Positions 63,086-64,000 of a stretch of DNA of 64,000 nucleotides are shown one piece after another. Numbering within the stretch: the first letter of the stretch is position 1; each line of letters begins with the position of its first letter. The DNA lies in NCBI RefSeq assembly GCF_022807975.1, contig NZ_CP094358.1, forward strand, positions 992,001 through 1,056,000, read 5' to 3'. Below the pieces are notes generated by a model. That model did no database searches and was not told where the DNA came from. It saw only the letters and a list, made by a program, of their open reading frames with translations. This stretch comes from Abyssalbus ytuae (GTDB taxonomy: Bacteria; Bacteroidota; Bacteroidia; Flavobacteriales; Flavobacteriaceae). Position numbers and translations under genes: made by a program.

Positions 63086-64000
63086 ATGAAAAAATATTCA
63101 TTTAAAGTTTTATTTGCTTTTGCTTTAGCATCAATAGCTTTTACAGGATGTAAAAATTCTTCCGGTTCCAGGGATACCTCAAGGACCACCGGTTGGAAGA
63201 TTAATGCAAGGGAAGGAGGATTTCAGTACAATTCTAATTTCAGGGAGCAGGAAACCCCACCGGGAACAGTTTTTATTGAAGGTGGTACTTTTATAAAAGG
63301 TAAAGTTCAGGACGATGTGATGCACGATTGGAACAATACACCTACCCAACAACACGTTCAGTCATTTTACATGGATGAAACTGAGGTGACCAACAGGGAA
63401 TATTTAGAATACCTTGACTGGTTAAAGAGTGTATTTCCTCCTGATGTTCCAAAAAACAGGAATATCTATATAGGTGCTTTACCTGATACCCTGGTATGGC
63501 ATAACAGGCTTGGGTACAATGAAGTTATGGTAAACAATTATCTAAGACACCCCGCATATGGAAATTATCCTGTAGTAGGTGTAAACTGGGTGCAGGCTGT
63601 ACAATATGCCGAATGGAGGACTGACCGGGTGAATGAACTCATATTAGAACGTGAAGGATTTTTAGAAAGAAATACGGGTATTGCTGCTTATAACGGAGAA
63701 ACTCAGGGTGGTACATTTAGCACCGAAACATACTTAAATACTCCTTCCGATACTTATGGAGGCAGAATAGACTCACTTCAGGGAAGAGTAAAAAGAGACT
63801 CTGTCAATGTTTTTGCTAAAAGACAAAGCGGGCTATTATCCCCCGATTTTAGGTTACCTACTGAAACGGAATGGGAATATGCTGCATCTGCTTTAGTTGG
63901 TAAAAGAGAATACAATAACTACAGAGGTAGAAAAAAATATCCATGGAACGGAGAATACACACGTTCCGGCAAAAGAAGATTCAGAGGAGATCAGCTTGAA
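63086..64000 (+). CDS. gldJ: Gliding motility lipoprotein GldJ, 3' part outside window
   Basis: The lipoprotein signal has its cysteine at C22 (ALASIAFTGCKN). From about residue 58 a formylglycine-generating-enzyme-like sulfatase domain runs on (GTVFIEGGTFIKGKVQDD, MDETEVTNREYLEYL, FRLPTETEWEYAA), the arrangement of GldJ. It is required for gliding and for stability of GldK and T9SS activity. The frame is open at the window end, so only about 305 of some 560 residues are seen. Confidence 0.94.
   Translation, partial: MKKYSFKVLFAFALASIAFTGCKNSSGSRDTSRTTGWKINAREGGFQYNSNFREQETPPGTVFIEGGTFIKGKVQDDVMHDWNNTPTQQHVQSFYMDETEVTNREYLEYLDWLKSVFPPDVPKNRNIYIGALPDTLVWHNRLGYNEVMVNNYLRHPAYGNYPVVGVNWVQAVQYAEWRTDRVNELILEREGFLERNTGIAAYNGETQGGTFSTETYLNTPSDTYGGRIDSLQGRVKRDSVNVFAKRQSGLLSPDFRLPTETEWEYAASALVGKREYNNYRGRKKYPWNGEYTRSGKRRFRGDQLE

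Overview
The window comes from the low-GC chromosome of a gliding member of the Bacteroidetes, almost certainly a flavobacterium (family Flavobacteriaceae). The evidence is gldB, gldC and gldJ, the type IX secretion (T9SS) genes porV and porP/sprF, an adhesin ending in a CHU_C-type sorting domain, a SusC/RagA receptor, and gene orders typical of that family. No species can be named from the sequence alone.

Layout. Bases 1-3488 hold the 5' part of a SusC-type TonB receptor and a membrane-bound AraC regulator. Bases 3500-11450 are accessory. They contain a duplicated-leader small-ORF locus, an orphan TIR-domain gene of the PF10137/Pycsar-effector type, a translationally coupled pair (helical protein plus membrane protein) bracketed by cassette-end-like repeats, a GC-rich block of 83-bp and 27/28-bp tandem repeats, and a secreted/membrane gene set (coiled-coil protein, membrane-tethered LuxR regulator, Ere-like hydrolase) with two matching upstream control regions. 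Bases 11860-14428 look like an island at a tRNA-Arg(TCG) gene. A degenerate 3' half-tRNA lies on the left. CsbD and YihY genes and an intact tRNA follow. Three 337-bp tandem units then each carry a GIY-YIG nuclease gene joined to a disrupted tRNA-Arg 5' half.

Bases 14445-30557 are the division and cell-wall (dcw) cluster, read on the minus strand as mraZ-rsmH-ftsL-ftsI-murE-mraY-murD-ftsW-murG-murC-ftsQ-ftsA-ftsZ-yqeY. A perfect three-repeat MraZ operator sits in front of mraZ. Bases 30756-38113 are conserved housekeeping: a hydrolase, engB, two tiny membrane proteins, gldB/gldC, nadE, an atypical response regulator with Glu at the phospho-acceptor position, and a dnaG without zinc ligands. 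Bases 38499-45238 hold a sigma/anti-sigma/outer-membrane operon, a polyprenyl synthase and a histidine kinase/response regulator pair. Bases 45336-50234 encode a PorP/SprF-like protein and a 1,327-residue FG-GAP/HYR adhesin with 474-bp internal repeats. After a small secreted set that includes a LipL32-family protein, bases 52281-62744 run on the minus strand through rlmN, a DUF389 protein, mannose-1-phosphate guanylyltransferase, an SprT-like protein, an SDR, an M28 peptidase, pdhC, pdhA, cdd and porV. gldJ starts divergently and is cut by the window end.

How they fit together. The dcw operon builds and divides the envelope. The gld/por genes build the gliding and T9SS machinery that would export the CHU_C adhesin. 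The most unusual part is the tRNA-Arg/GIY-YIG array. All its breakpoints fall in the anticodon loop, which suggests an element that targets that loop and rebuilds the tRNA.
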